A program made the translations under genes and the position numbers. From contig JAZBRS010000013.1 in the NCBI GenBank assembly GCA_037176725.1, positions 3,661,001 through 3,725,000 on the forward strand: a DNA stretch of 64,000 bases, read 5' to 3'. Below the pieces are notes generated by a model. The model did no database searches. It saw only the letters and a list, made by a program, of their open reading frames with translations, and was not told the DNA's origin. The stretch's first letter is position 1, and each line of letters opens with the position of its first letter. Below are positions 13,901-25,900 of the stretch, in pieces. Source of the stretch: Posidonia oceanica. Lineage: Eukaryota > Streptophyta > Magnoliopsida > Alismatales > Posidoniaceae.

Positions 13901-16900
13901 ACCACACAAGATCATTTACCACAAGAATACACAAAAAACTTTATTCTGATTTGGACACCGTCCTACTCCAGCCTCCACGCACCACCGCCTTGTGAAGTTT
14001 CACTATACTTCTCCCTTAAATGAACGAGGAAGAACCCGTTTACATTTCTCACAAAATCCTTCACACATTGAATAATCCAAGCACACCCCCACATTACAAA
14101 GACTAGAAAACTTTTTAGATTAAGAGAACACAAAGATAAAGAAATAGATTTGAAGCTCTTGAAGGCTAAAAGAAGATCAAAAGAGATGTTAAAAAATAAG
14201 TCTTGAGAAGCTCTAGATGCTTATTTATAGATCTACAAAGAAAATAACTGTTAATAAAAGAAATAGATTTGAAGCTCTTGAAGGCTAAAAGAAGATCAAA
14301 AGAGATGTTAAAAAATAAGTCTTTAGAAGCTCTAGATGCTTATTTATAGATCTACAAAGAAAATAGCTGTTAATAAAAGAAATCTAGCATTGGCATCTTG
14401 AAGCAAACGTCTGCTCATCCGTTAATCTTCAGGGCCTTCCAACGGACGTCCGTAATGGACATCCGAAAAACCTATTATATGAAGCACGCCTTCGGTGAGC
14501 GTCTGCAGCAGACGATCGAAAATTCCTTGTGATTGTTTTGCCTTCTAGCAGGCGTCCGTTTTTGCCTAGAGGTTATTTATCAAATAAAATCTACTATATT
14601 CCTGCAACAAACACTCTACCAAAACGGCAATAATACAAAGAATCTCCAACCGACAAAAGCCACATATACCACATTAAATATCTTTAAAACTGAAAAGATC
14701 AAATCAATTCGAAATTTAAAGTAAAATCCAATCAACTTGACATCATCAAAATAACATTTAAATTCAAACACTTACTGTTGCTTACATTCAATCCGTGTAA
14801 ATGACAAAAATGTGAAGGAAATACCATTAGGATTGGAGAGAGTGATCTGTTGGTTATATGATCAAACACTTTTCTAGGATCAAATACTGCCAAGAACAGA
14901 TTACAGACATCGATTGTAGAACTTCATGCACCTTCTTGTTGTTGCTTTTCTAACCATTTGTAGTTGATCATTGTTACCCTTCACACTTGTTGTGCACTAA
15001 GGGGGTCCAAATCTGATTAAGACTTCTTGTTGTTGCCTCATGAATGCTAGTACCAACACTAATGTCATCATACCGTCAGCATTCCAGGCTATTCCCAGGA
15101 ACAATAGATACAGCCAATGGGTCTCTGTGCTGGCGATCCAGGACTGGACAGGAAAATGCTAGCAAGCACTTGATTAGTGCACAACAGTGATCACACCCTG
15201 GAATTCGAAGGGGATCAAGTTGCCATATTCAACAATCTTTAGAGGCAGAATTATTATTCACTCTAAGCAGGAGGATAAATTGCTGCAGTACCCTCACCCA
15301 CTTAATTTTAGAAGGTAATACAGAAATAATTGTTAAAACATGCAAACATCTTAGTATACAGGAACCACTTTTTCAGTTAAAAATTGATCTCATTTCTTCC
15401 TTATTCTTTGCAGCAGTATCAGGGAAATGTCTTGATTTTAACCAAAAAGAGAGCAGATCCTCTCATATCTACCCGTCTATTCTTAATCATATACTGATGG
15501 TGATGAATGAAGCTCATCCACCCACACCAAAAGAACACAAATTCCATGTATATCCTGTTCTTTCAGCTTTTATTCTTGTTCTTTTCTTCTTCATCTTCTT
15601 CTCCTTTACGTCTACTTTATATCTCAAGCTTGTGTTTTTTTTAAAGAAGAAGTAGTAGGTACTCTCAGAAATGTACAGCTCAGAAATTTCTTAAGGAGAA
15701 AATAAAAAATAAAAACAAAACTCAATCTCCGAGCAGTTGATCCCCATCTCTCCCCAGCTCATACCAGACCCTACCATGAGACCAGAAAGAAGCAATCTAC
15801 AAGAACTGAAATAAGGCTCCTTATTTAAAATAGCTTTATCCCTCAGAAGCCAGATTTGCCAGCAACAAGCTTGAGAAATCATCTTCAGGAGCTTCCTCTT
15901 CTTATTATTTGTTGTATGGGAGTGAAAATTGTGAACATTGAGCCACATCTCAACAAAGTCTCTGAAGGAAAGTTCCAGATGCAATTTATGTCCCATAAGA
16001 CAACAAAAGTTTTGAATAAAAGAACAATCAAAGAATAGGTGATGCACATTATTTATTCCCTCATTACAAAAAAAAAAAAATGCAAGTTTCATCCTCCTCT
16101 TCTGCCCAAGCACTCCTTCTGGATTTTGTCATTGATGACCCCAAATAAGTTCCCATAAAAAGGAATCTGACCTTCATCAAGTTTGTTAATATCTAACTCA
16201 TCACGACAACGTCCTAGAGCATACAGAGATAGAACAAAGAGAAAGTGATATAATGGACAATACGAAAGGTGATTTGATGTAATATATATCAGATAAGCAA
16301 GGAACTTAAAAAATACAGTGCTAGGTCTTTGCAAGTGTTTTTATAAGGGTATTAATGTGAAAAAAACCAAGTTTGTGTAAATCCAACAATAAAATCAAAT
16401 ATGACATCCAAATTCACCTTCCCACTAGCCATGAAATATATCTTGTCTCCTTTCTTTATGGTTCCATCAATAACTCGAAAATACACAATAACACCTCTAT
16501 ATGGATCGTAATAACTGCAAAAGTAAAACAATAATTAGAACATTTTTGTAGAGTCCAATTCCTTAGCAGAAACAAATTAGAAATAAAATAAATCAAGAAT
16601 AGAACGTTGTCATGAATTTATAAATAAGAATAGTTCATAATATATTCTATATGGCATACCATAATTGACGTCAAATACCTTTTAAAGCTTTTTGTGGACA
16701 TGTCATCAATAATGTTCATATTGCTGTATACATTCTCTTTCTTATTAGTCGTATAACCCCTCAAACAGCATTAATCAAGCAATTAACACACCTTCAATTG
16801 GATATCCATCATATTTTCCATAACTATTTACTGAATATACCCTAAAAAGATTGGCAAATTCACAACTAAAGCTGTTTCAAGATACAAGTCATGCAAGAAC

Positions 16901-19900
16901 AAATATCATAACCAAGAGTATACAAGCATTAATGCAAACACATGTGACTATGTGAGTGTATTTATGCACAATGACTAAGTTTTCAATAATATAAAACAGG
17001 TTAACTTCTGACTATCATAAATGTGCATGATTAAGAATGCGTATGAATTCAAATTCATTTTGGTAACTACGAGATTTGTGACTGTTCACCATAGGTGAAT
17101 GACAATGTTACTATAATGCCCACGCACGGACGAGCTAGTGGAAGTAATAACAGAGACTCCGTGGATGTGTGAACATTACAAACAGATAAAAGACAACAGT
17201 AAAATACCAACAGACCGATTATATCTCTTAAATTGAAATAAAGCAAAACAATATTCATATGGATCCCATGTGTATTTGATTGTGTAGACATCCCATTTTG
17301 ACAAACTTTAAGTCGATGGATTCCACTTCGAGGAACAAGGTCAGAAGCGACGGAATCAAACTCTCCACCCAAACTTAAAACCAGCCTTTTCACCAAAACT
17401 AGCCCAAAACCCCATCCAAACCCTAAAACCCATCTAAACTTCACCTAAACCATACCCAAACCAATCCTAAGCCTTAACCTAAACCCTAACCTAAGCCAAA
17501 ATCCCAAAAACAACCTTGAAAAACCACTAGGACGTTAGACGCTGCCTGTGCCAACGTCCAACGTTAGACGTAGCTCCGGCGAGCGTCCAACGCGTCGGGA
17601 CAGCCAGCGTCCTTTGGCCACCCTCCGCCGTGCCCAGAGCCGCCCTCCACCTTCCCTGCACCACCTGCAACCTGACAGCCTTTCCTCCTCAGCACTTACC
17701 CCCTGCACTCCTCCTCCCTCCAACGAGAGCTGGTGCCACAACCCATCACACGCAGAGGAAACCAGAGAACCCAACTCCTCCTGATTTTCTTTCCATCACT
17801 CTAGAACCCACCAAAGAGCTTGAGAGAACCCCCAGCAATCACCGAATCCTCCTCTTTGTGTGAGAGAACCCCCACAGCAGCCTTCCAACCTCTGAGCTCG
17901 CCGCAGTCCGTCCTCCTCGTCGATCGGCCACACACAACTCTTCCGGGCCACATACAGGTAATTTTCTCTTCCTCGGTGCGTTCCTCATCTCCTTCCTCAT
18001 CGCAGCAACGCTTCACAGTCAAGCTTCATAGCTTTCCAGCCTCTCAGATGGCCGGAAGCGCCATAAACGCCGACGGCAAGAGAGAGGAGGTGGGTGGAGC
18101 AATCCACGCGTCCATTTCTGGTTTTAAATACATGTCCATGTTCGTTATTGCATGCTTATGCTAACTAGCTACTTAGTTTTCTATTTTGGATCGATTTGAG
18201 TATCGATTCTTGCCGAGAAGTTTCCCGATCCGTTAGACGCACGAGCTGGTGCTTCTAACGTTGGACGCGCCTTGTGGCAGCGTCCAACACCTCTGCTATC
18301 TTTAATTAGTTTATTTATTTGCTGCAGTGGTTTGAATGCTGCCCTATATGCTTTGATATTTTGCATGATTTCCCTTATGCATCTGAATGCCATGTTAGGA
18401 ATCATGTATCAATTTTTGGCTTGGTTTCCTTCTCCATATTTTAAATGGTCTGCTTGGGTGTTGGACGCTGGGTACTCCAACGTTTTATGTAAGACGCAGG
18501 TCCCCTCAGCGTTTTACACTCCAGTGTGTTGTTTTGCATCTTTACATCTTGTAATCGCTTTTATTTGAGATGTTTATCTTGTCCATGTGTGCATGTTGCC
18601 ATCTGGATCTTCCTTCAGTTACTTGCAGGTTTTGATATTGCCTTTTTTATCAGTTTGCATGCTAAGTTTTATGCCTCTGCCTTTTCTGTGTTAGACGCTG
18701 AGTGCTCCAGCGTTTTATGTAAAACGCTGGGTACTCAAGCATTTAACAACCTGCTTTGGTTTGAATCAGTTTTATGCCTGTATCTTGTTCTTTAAATCTT
18801 TTGGCTTCCCATCTTGGTTGTCTAGCATGATCTGCATGTCTCCTGCTGTCATATTACATCTGCATCATGTTTAAACATTTAGTATGCATACATATCTTTC
18901 AAAATCTAGGTTCAGGTATTGGGGATCCAGCTTCCAACGTTAGACGCTGGTCATTCGACTTGTTTAAAATAGATTTGTTGCTTGCATTCGACTTCTGAGT
19001 TGTTGCTTTGATCTTTTGACATGGTTTAGCTGTCCATAGCTTTTACATAGCATTAAAACCTCTATTTTCCAAATGAGCATGCTTTTCTTGCAATTTGTCT
19101 GTCCTCTGTGTTGGACGCTGGTTGCTCCAGCGTCTAACATAGGACGCTGAGTATTCCAACGTCCAGCACTTTATAACTTGCTGCACTTAGTTTTTTAGCG
19201 TCAATTTTGTTTCAGATGTCGTTTTCCGCACTTTGCCACTTCCAGTATATGCCTCAGCACCCATGCATGTTGTTGGATCCCTGTTTTCTATTTTACACCT
19301 TGTATTGCCTGTTTTCCCGTGATTTTCCGCCTCGAACTTGTTTTCTGTCGCATGTCGCTTCGCATTGCATGGTTTTATTCGCCGTCTTGATTTCTCGTCT
19401 GCATTGCATTTAGGACAATGATGCTTACTGTCTGGAATTCTTATGAACCAGAGCACGTCCGGTTCAAAACACTAACAGCGCTGCTAAGCACATAGATTGC
19501 ACGTTTAATTCCCATCACATATCATGACATCTTGAGCAAGTAAAGCATTCATTAGGCATTTATAGCATCCCTCGCCCCTCGAACGTACAGTAAAGACAAG
19601 CATTTACCGACATTCCTGCATATACAAGCGAGAAGCCTAGAAAGACCGATTCCGGACGTATCGGGGGTGCTTAACACTTTCCTCGTGTATAACAGGAGTC
19701 CTTACCCTTTCTCTTGACCCATAATGACCATTATACCCTTGTTCTAAACACGAATCATTTATTTCTGCATAGCATTGCACTCTTTGCATGTTTTCATGCT
19801 TTTCCTTGGTTTTCTCGTTTTCCGATTTAATAAACTAAATGACGACTCCGAATTTGCTTTATCTTTGTTTTTCCGCCCTTTTTCGGTATTTTCGAGTCGA

Positions 19901-22900
19901 GTTTCCTTCCTCGGATCCACCTGCTATCAGTGGCCTATCATCGGTCAGTGCGCGCGAGCTTTGGCAGCGTGCATGGACGTATCGATTTTCAAAGTTACTA
20001 CAGTAGCGACTCCGCTGGGGATTCTAGACTCTGACTTTCGTTTTGGCTTTCTCGCTTGTTTGGATCTTGCATTTTGCTTGTCTTATACCTGTTTCCATTC
20101 TTTATTATCTGTCTTGTCTTTACATGCTTTATTACTTGCTCTATCTTTATTTGCTCAACCTACTGCATACCTTTACTCCGACGAGCCTCTCAATCAACCA
20201 ACGGGCCTCTCACCAAGTCTGATGGCGCACGATCGGTGGCGATGGGTCTTCTTTCTCTTCTCGGCCGCGACCTCCAGCAACCTCCTCACTTCTCTCTCAC
20301 TGCCTACCACTCTCTCCCTTTGCCTCTTACGATGCCGCCACAAGGGGTTGAGTCCCTTTTTATAGCCTGTCGACGCACCCAAGGCATTAACGCTACCATC
20401 AACGAGCACCCCAACAGTCTCCCAACGCTCGTCGTCGCCTCAACTTTCGCCGGCGCCTCCATTCCACGATGTTTCCTCTGCGTAACGGCTGGGCGATACA
20501 GTTACTACCCGGTCAGGCCAACTGTTGTTCGTTAACAACCGTAATAAATTTTGTAAGTGACGCATAAATGATCGTGCAAGATTCTCTAAAGCTGGTAGGC
20601 CAGGAGAAGTTCTCTTGAAGTACACTTAATATATTGATGTTCTGACTTACACATGAATTTATCAAGTGGTGCACTGATTTGCAGGTAGCTGTCTCAACTC
20701 TCAACTTAACTCACTTGTACAAGAGAGGGAGAATGAAATCATACTTGTTTCTCCTCCAGGTAAAATTTTCTAATGTAGCCAATCTTAGGAAGAACTAAAA
20801 GAAAAGGTGGAGAAGTTGATACAGCAAGATCGAGGACTTGATGCATATATTCTTTATATTTTGAGACATCATGATTCACATAAAATTGACAAAGAGAAGA
20901 ATTTTTAGGATAAGCTCCTAAACAAAAATAAAGAAAAGGAATTTCCATTTATTGATAGCCTTTTGCTGTCTCCCTTAGCATATATAAAGTCAACGTAACT
21001 GTAACTGCCATCACCCCCAGAGGAAACATTTTTTTGGTGAAGAAAACTGCGAAGTTGTAGTTTGTTGCATGAGAAATGCAATCACATGAAATACAACCAA
21101 TGCTTTCATTACACTAGAAAATGTGAACAGAAATTCAAAAAACAAACAAGTGACGTGCATTGGTTATGTGGCAACAACAATTAATGGATGATAGAAATAA
21201 ATCCGTATGTGAGATGGTATATCAGTGATACAACATAGGTTTCATATGCCAACATCAAACAGAAAGACTGAAAGAGTACCTATCAAATATAAGGGCCCTA
21301 AGTGGTTTGTCAGCAGTTTCCTGAGGAGGGGGAATTTTTTTCACGATAGAATTTAGTATTTCAGGTATGCCTATTCCTTCCTGAAAAAGAGAATTATCAA
21401 CATTTTTCATGAAAATTTTGTGTAGGAAAATTACTCATAAGTCCAGTTAAAAAATTCAAATTGACTGTGAGTTTACCTTTGCTGAACAGCAAATTGCATC
21501 ACTACAGTCTAGACCAATAATCTGCCAGAGGAAAAAAAAAACAAAAGATAGAATTGTTCATTCAACTCCTAATTGAGATTTACAACGAAATGGATGTCCA
21601 TAAGCCAAAGGAAGAGAACTAAATGATATTTTATTCAAGTTAACCGAGAGTAGCCTAAGAAATGGAAGTTGAAAACTCATTTTTAGATAGTCAAACAATA
21701 GTTTAGACTCACCTCTTCTATTTCTTGAGCAACACGGCTTGGTTCAGCACCTGGCAGGTCAATCTTATTCAAAACCTACAGAAAAGGATAATCAGTAGAT
21801 GTTTTTAGTTTTCAGAACTTGTTCCTTTAACAAGCAAGCTCAGATTATATATAAAATGAAAATAAAATACAAAAAATGAAATGAAGGAATAAAATACGAA
21901 ACCAGATTCAGTCAGAAGAATTTGACTGACTAGATAAGGAAATAAGGATAGTATAAAAAGATCTTTGACATGCATAAGAAAAGGAAGATTCGGGTTCTAT
22001 AGAGAACAAAACTATCAATAATTTACCCAACATAGTCAAAAGGTGCTTGCCTAGACTGCTGGCCTCTTTTTTCTGAACTCAAATGAACTCACGAGACACG
22101 AAGTTAAGATGAAGCGTTAAGAATAACTTGTTGAGAGGAAATGAAAACTATGATATCCCAAGTTAGTTCTCGAGTTTCTTAGAATATCAAAAGCCATAAG
22201 ACCTGTTAGAATGGAAAGAGAATCATATATTCATAGATAACAAAGGATTACAATCTCCTATATATAGGAGTAACACTTAACCTACAAGTAACCTAATAAA
22301 TGGATAACATAAAGATCTATGTAAAGATCCATTTACTCTAACACTCCCCCTCAAGCTGGAACTTCTCCAACTTGTAACAACACAAAGTTACATAATTTAG
22401 AAGGAATGACAGTAGTAGTAGCAGTAGTAGTAGTTGCTGTAGCAGAAGTAACAGCAAAAAGTAGGCAGACAGTAAACAAACAGGTAGTAATAGTTGCTAT
22501 AGCAGAAGTAGCAGCAACGGACAGACAAATAACAGTAGTAGTTGTTGTAGCAGAAGTAGCAGCAACAGGCAGACAGATAACAATAGTAGTTGTTGTAGCA
22601 GAAGTAGCAGCAAGCAAGCACAATCAATCTTCCGAATACCCCATCATGATCCAAAGACACAAGAGAAACGTGGACAGCATGTGACCACGCACAAACGAAC
22701 CAGATCTGTAGACAAATGACAACAAATTGGCACAACCAACCTTCCGAAAACGATCCGGAGGCACAAGAGAAACGTGAACAACACGTGACCACACATAAAC
22801 GAACCAGATCTGTAGACAAATGACAACAAATCGACACAATCAACCTTCCGAAAACGATCCGGAGGCACAAGAGAAACGTAGACAACACATGACCACACAC

Positions 22901-25900
22901 AAATAGAGGTAGACAAGTAGTAGCCAATAAGACTAGTAGGTAGTAGTAAATCAGGAAATTTTTGAATTTTCCTGTAAATTATAAATTTCAAGGTCTTTTT
23001 GATAAATTTTGCAATTTCAGAAGATATTAGACTGAAATGCAAATAACCAAATAAATCTTTTAACTTCATTCTTCTCCTTTTCTTTTTTTCTTTTCTTTTC
23101 TTTTTCTTTCTCCTTCTTCTCTCACCTTCTCTCTTCTCCCTTTTTTTCTTTTTTCTTTCATCTTCTTCTTTCTCCTCCTCTCACGTTCTCTCTTCTCCCA
23201 TTTTTTCTTCTTCTTCTTCTTTCACTTTCTCGCTTCCCCCTCCCCACTGTTGCTTCTTCTTCCTCCTCCCTCCTTTTTTTTTGTTGGATGGTCGGCGGCT
23301 GGAGAGGAGATACTGACGGAGGAAAGAGGAGCAGTCGTGGGTGGAAGAGGGGCCAGCGACGCCTATGAGAGACGACAGAGGAGCTGGCAGGAGCACACAA
23401 GACCGGCAGCACAGAAAAAAAGAAGGGGACAGTGTCTTGGCTATAGGACTGGAGAGAGAGGGGAGTTACGAAGCCCTGGAGGCCGTGGATCACTATCCTT
23501 CCGTCGTTGAATAGATCCGGCCAGGTGATCTCGATACCGTTGACGAACACATCTTGAGAATAGAGTCGTTCCTCGACTTGTAGTACACGGTGTTGGAGGT
23601 GATGGTGAGGCAGCAGCCGGGGGAGGTCGTCTCCAGCTTCGTCCCAAAGGCGAGCTTGAAGAGGTAGACATAAGGGAAGAGTCCCAGGACGAGATGCTCA
23701 CGAAGTAGAAGAGCAGTGGAGTAGGAGAGGCAGGAGCAGATGGAGTCATCCGAGGGGGCGAAGAGCATGACGGGACCAACCCCAACTGTGAGGAAAGGCA
23801 AGGCGAGTGAGGGGACCGCCATCGCCAGCTCTTGGAAGCCGAGATTTGCCAGGATCGGAGCGAGGATTAGCATCAACTGCGGCTCGTGGCCGTGGATGTG
23901 CTGTTGCGCAATGAAATGGGAGGCGGAGGCGTCGGGGGACCAGAGCAAAGCTAGAACCGTCGGAGTAGTGCGGGCCGACGGAGACGAAGGACAAGAAAGA
24001 GGAGGTTTTTCCGTGGGTCCGCCGCCGCTGACGGTGGTGCTACGACGACGATCCGCTGCAGTGACGGCGGCAAATGTTGTTGCTCTTTCTCTCTCTTAAA
24101 CCTTAGGCTTTGATACCATGTTAGAATGGAAAGAGAATCATATATTCATAGATAACAAAGGATTACAATCTCCTATATATAGAAGAACACTCACTTAACC
24201 TACAAGTAACCTAATAAAAGGATAACACAAATATCCATATAAAGATCCATTTACTAACAAGACCTACTACCATACTAGCTTTAGCTTAAGCACTTTCCTT
24301 GAAGTGACTATGGGCCAATCAGGGGTTCATTGTGTACCAGGTCTGTATGCTTGGGTTAAAGATGTGACTAGGTGCTTTACAAGACCAAGCATTATACCAA
24401 TGAGAGCAGTGGTGACCTTTATACATACTAAAAATCTCTAGAATCCTGTGATGCCAAGTGATCCTCATCTAGACTCCGATCAGACCCTACCAATGATGCC
24501 AAGAGTTTATGCAGAAGCACAAGTAATTATATATGTAAATCCCAGCTCCTGAGATCAACTTAGTAACTTCAGCTAGTTTGGTCAAGCTTTTAACATCATC
24601 CTACAAAAGGACACGAACGACATCATAAAATCTGAATAACCTTTGACTCTGATAAGACAAACGAGTAGGAGAACTCTAGATTTACTTAAAATATGGTATT
24701 TTTGGGGGGTGTTGCTGAATTTTATCCAACAAGGTCAGACATGCAAAAACTTTCAATGGTGACTGCCCTGAACATACTTTATCATATTGGACATTAAACT
24801 AGCTCCATAACTTGGGGTAATATTCCTCTTATTTTTCTGCACCACGTGCTTTAAGTTCTAACATATCAAGAATTGATATAATAAATGATATTACCTTAAT
24901 AGATCCATAACTTCCTCAATCAGTCAAGTGAAAATTGATTCATTAATGATAGGAAATACATGTAAAAGTTACAAAGTAGAAAATGATACCTTGCAGAAAA
25001 TTGAGGTCAGATTTATAGACCAAAGGTAGAATTTAACCAAATTCCCACATGTTATCAAGCAGAAAGGGTTCATAAAAAAGAACACACATAACAAGATAGA
25101 ACACACTTACAGGAATTATTTCAAGATTGTTTTCCAATGCTAAGTAAACATTAGCTAATGTCTGAGCTTCAACTCCCTGCATCATTATAACAACATAGAT
25201 AATGAGTAGTACATCAGCTTAGAATCTAAAATTCAGAATTCCTGAAATGGACAGAAATTAGACAAGACCATAATTACATGGATCACTGTAACCATCATAA
25301 ATTTGTAATCAACAGCACCAAGACAAAATTAAATATTTATAACAATGACCAGGCTGATGCAGGACAACACTGTACCTGAGAAGCATCTACAACAAGAAGA
25401 GCACCCTCACAAGCCGCAAGAGAACGAGAAACCTAGTATCAAGCATAAACATAAATCATGAAATTGAGCATGCTTTTGATATTTAAATGTCAAAATAAAA
25501 CTTATAGAAACAGAATCCAGATAAATATGCTATTAGAAATTTAGAACCTGATACACAGTAGTTTTTTAGTATCTGATATGTTGAAATACTTGCATACAAT
25601 AAGTTGCTAATTATATGAAAATGTTACAGAAGAAAATCAAGACTACTTCTACCAAATACCAACATATCAGTATTGAGATATCAAAAACAGATCATAATCA
25701 TTAAGTTACTAGAATAAAATGTAAGCTGTAGACTGTAGTGGACTGTGGACTAAGGCATATTTATCTCTTGTAAAATAAAGCATAAAAAATAAAGAAGATG
25801 CATCAAGCAAAGAAAGAGCCTAAAATTGATTCTTGATTCTTTTGAAATTTCATTTTTGAGTATATAGTTCATCCAAATGAAGGTACATCGTACTTCTCCT

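Larger units (their letters stand above)
17283..20002 (+). mobile_element. LTR A: Tat/Ogre-type LTR in LEPA intron 8
   Basis: Begins TGTAGACATCCC, homologous to the starts of LTRs B, C and D. It shares with B and C the block AGAAAGACCGA ... GGGTGC-TAACAC-TT ... CAGGAGTCCTTACC (about 19640-19710). The 3' end is placed at TTACTACA (20002), directly followed by a primer-binding site. Length about 2.7 kb. It contains GGACGC modules A1-A6. No second LTR and no target duplication were found, so it is the 5' LTR of a truncated element rather than a clean solo LTR. It is antisense to LEPA. Confidence 0.8.
22204..24259 (-). mobile_element. copia-3: non-autonomous LTR element carrying a host gene fragment
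   Basis: 2.06-kb insertion with LTRs at 22204-22343 and 24119-24259 and an agacc target duplication at 22199-22203 and 24260-24264. On the minus strand a primer-binding site TGGTATCAAAGC (24107-24118) adjoins the 5' LTR and the purine tract CCAGCTTGAGGGGGAG precedes the 3' LTR. The interior has no gag or pol. It holds a fasciclin-domain gene fragment, a pyrimidine-rich stretch, tandem 107-bp repeats and a trinucleotide-rich tract. It lies in LEPA intron 5, same strand as LEPA. Confidence 0.93.

Noticed and set aside
19775..20365. 196-codon ORF across the end of LTR A
   Set aside because: Spans LTR end, primer site and leader; hydrophobic run comes from pyrimidine-rich DNA; no similarity recognised.
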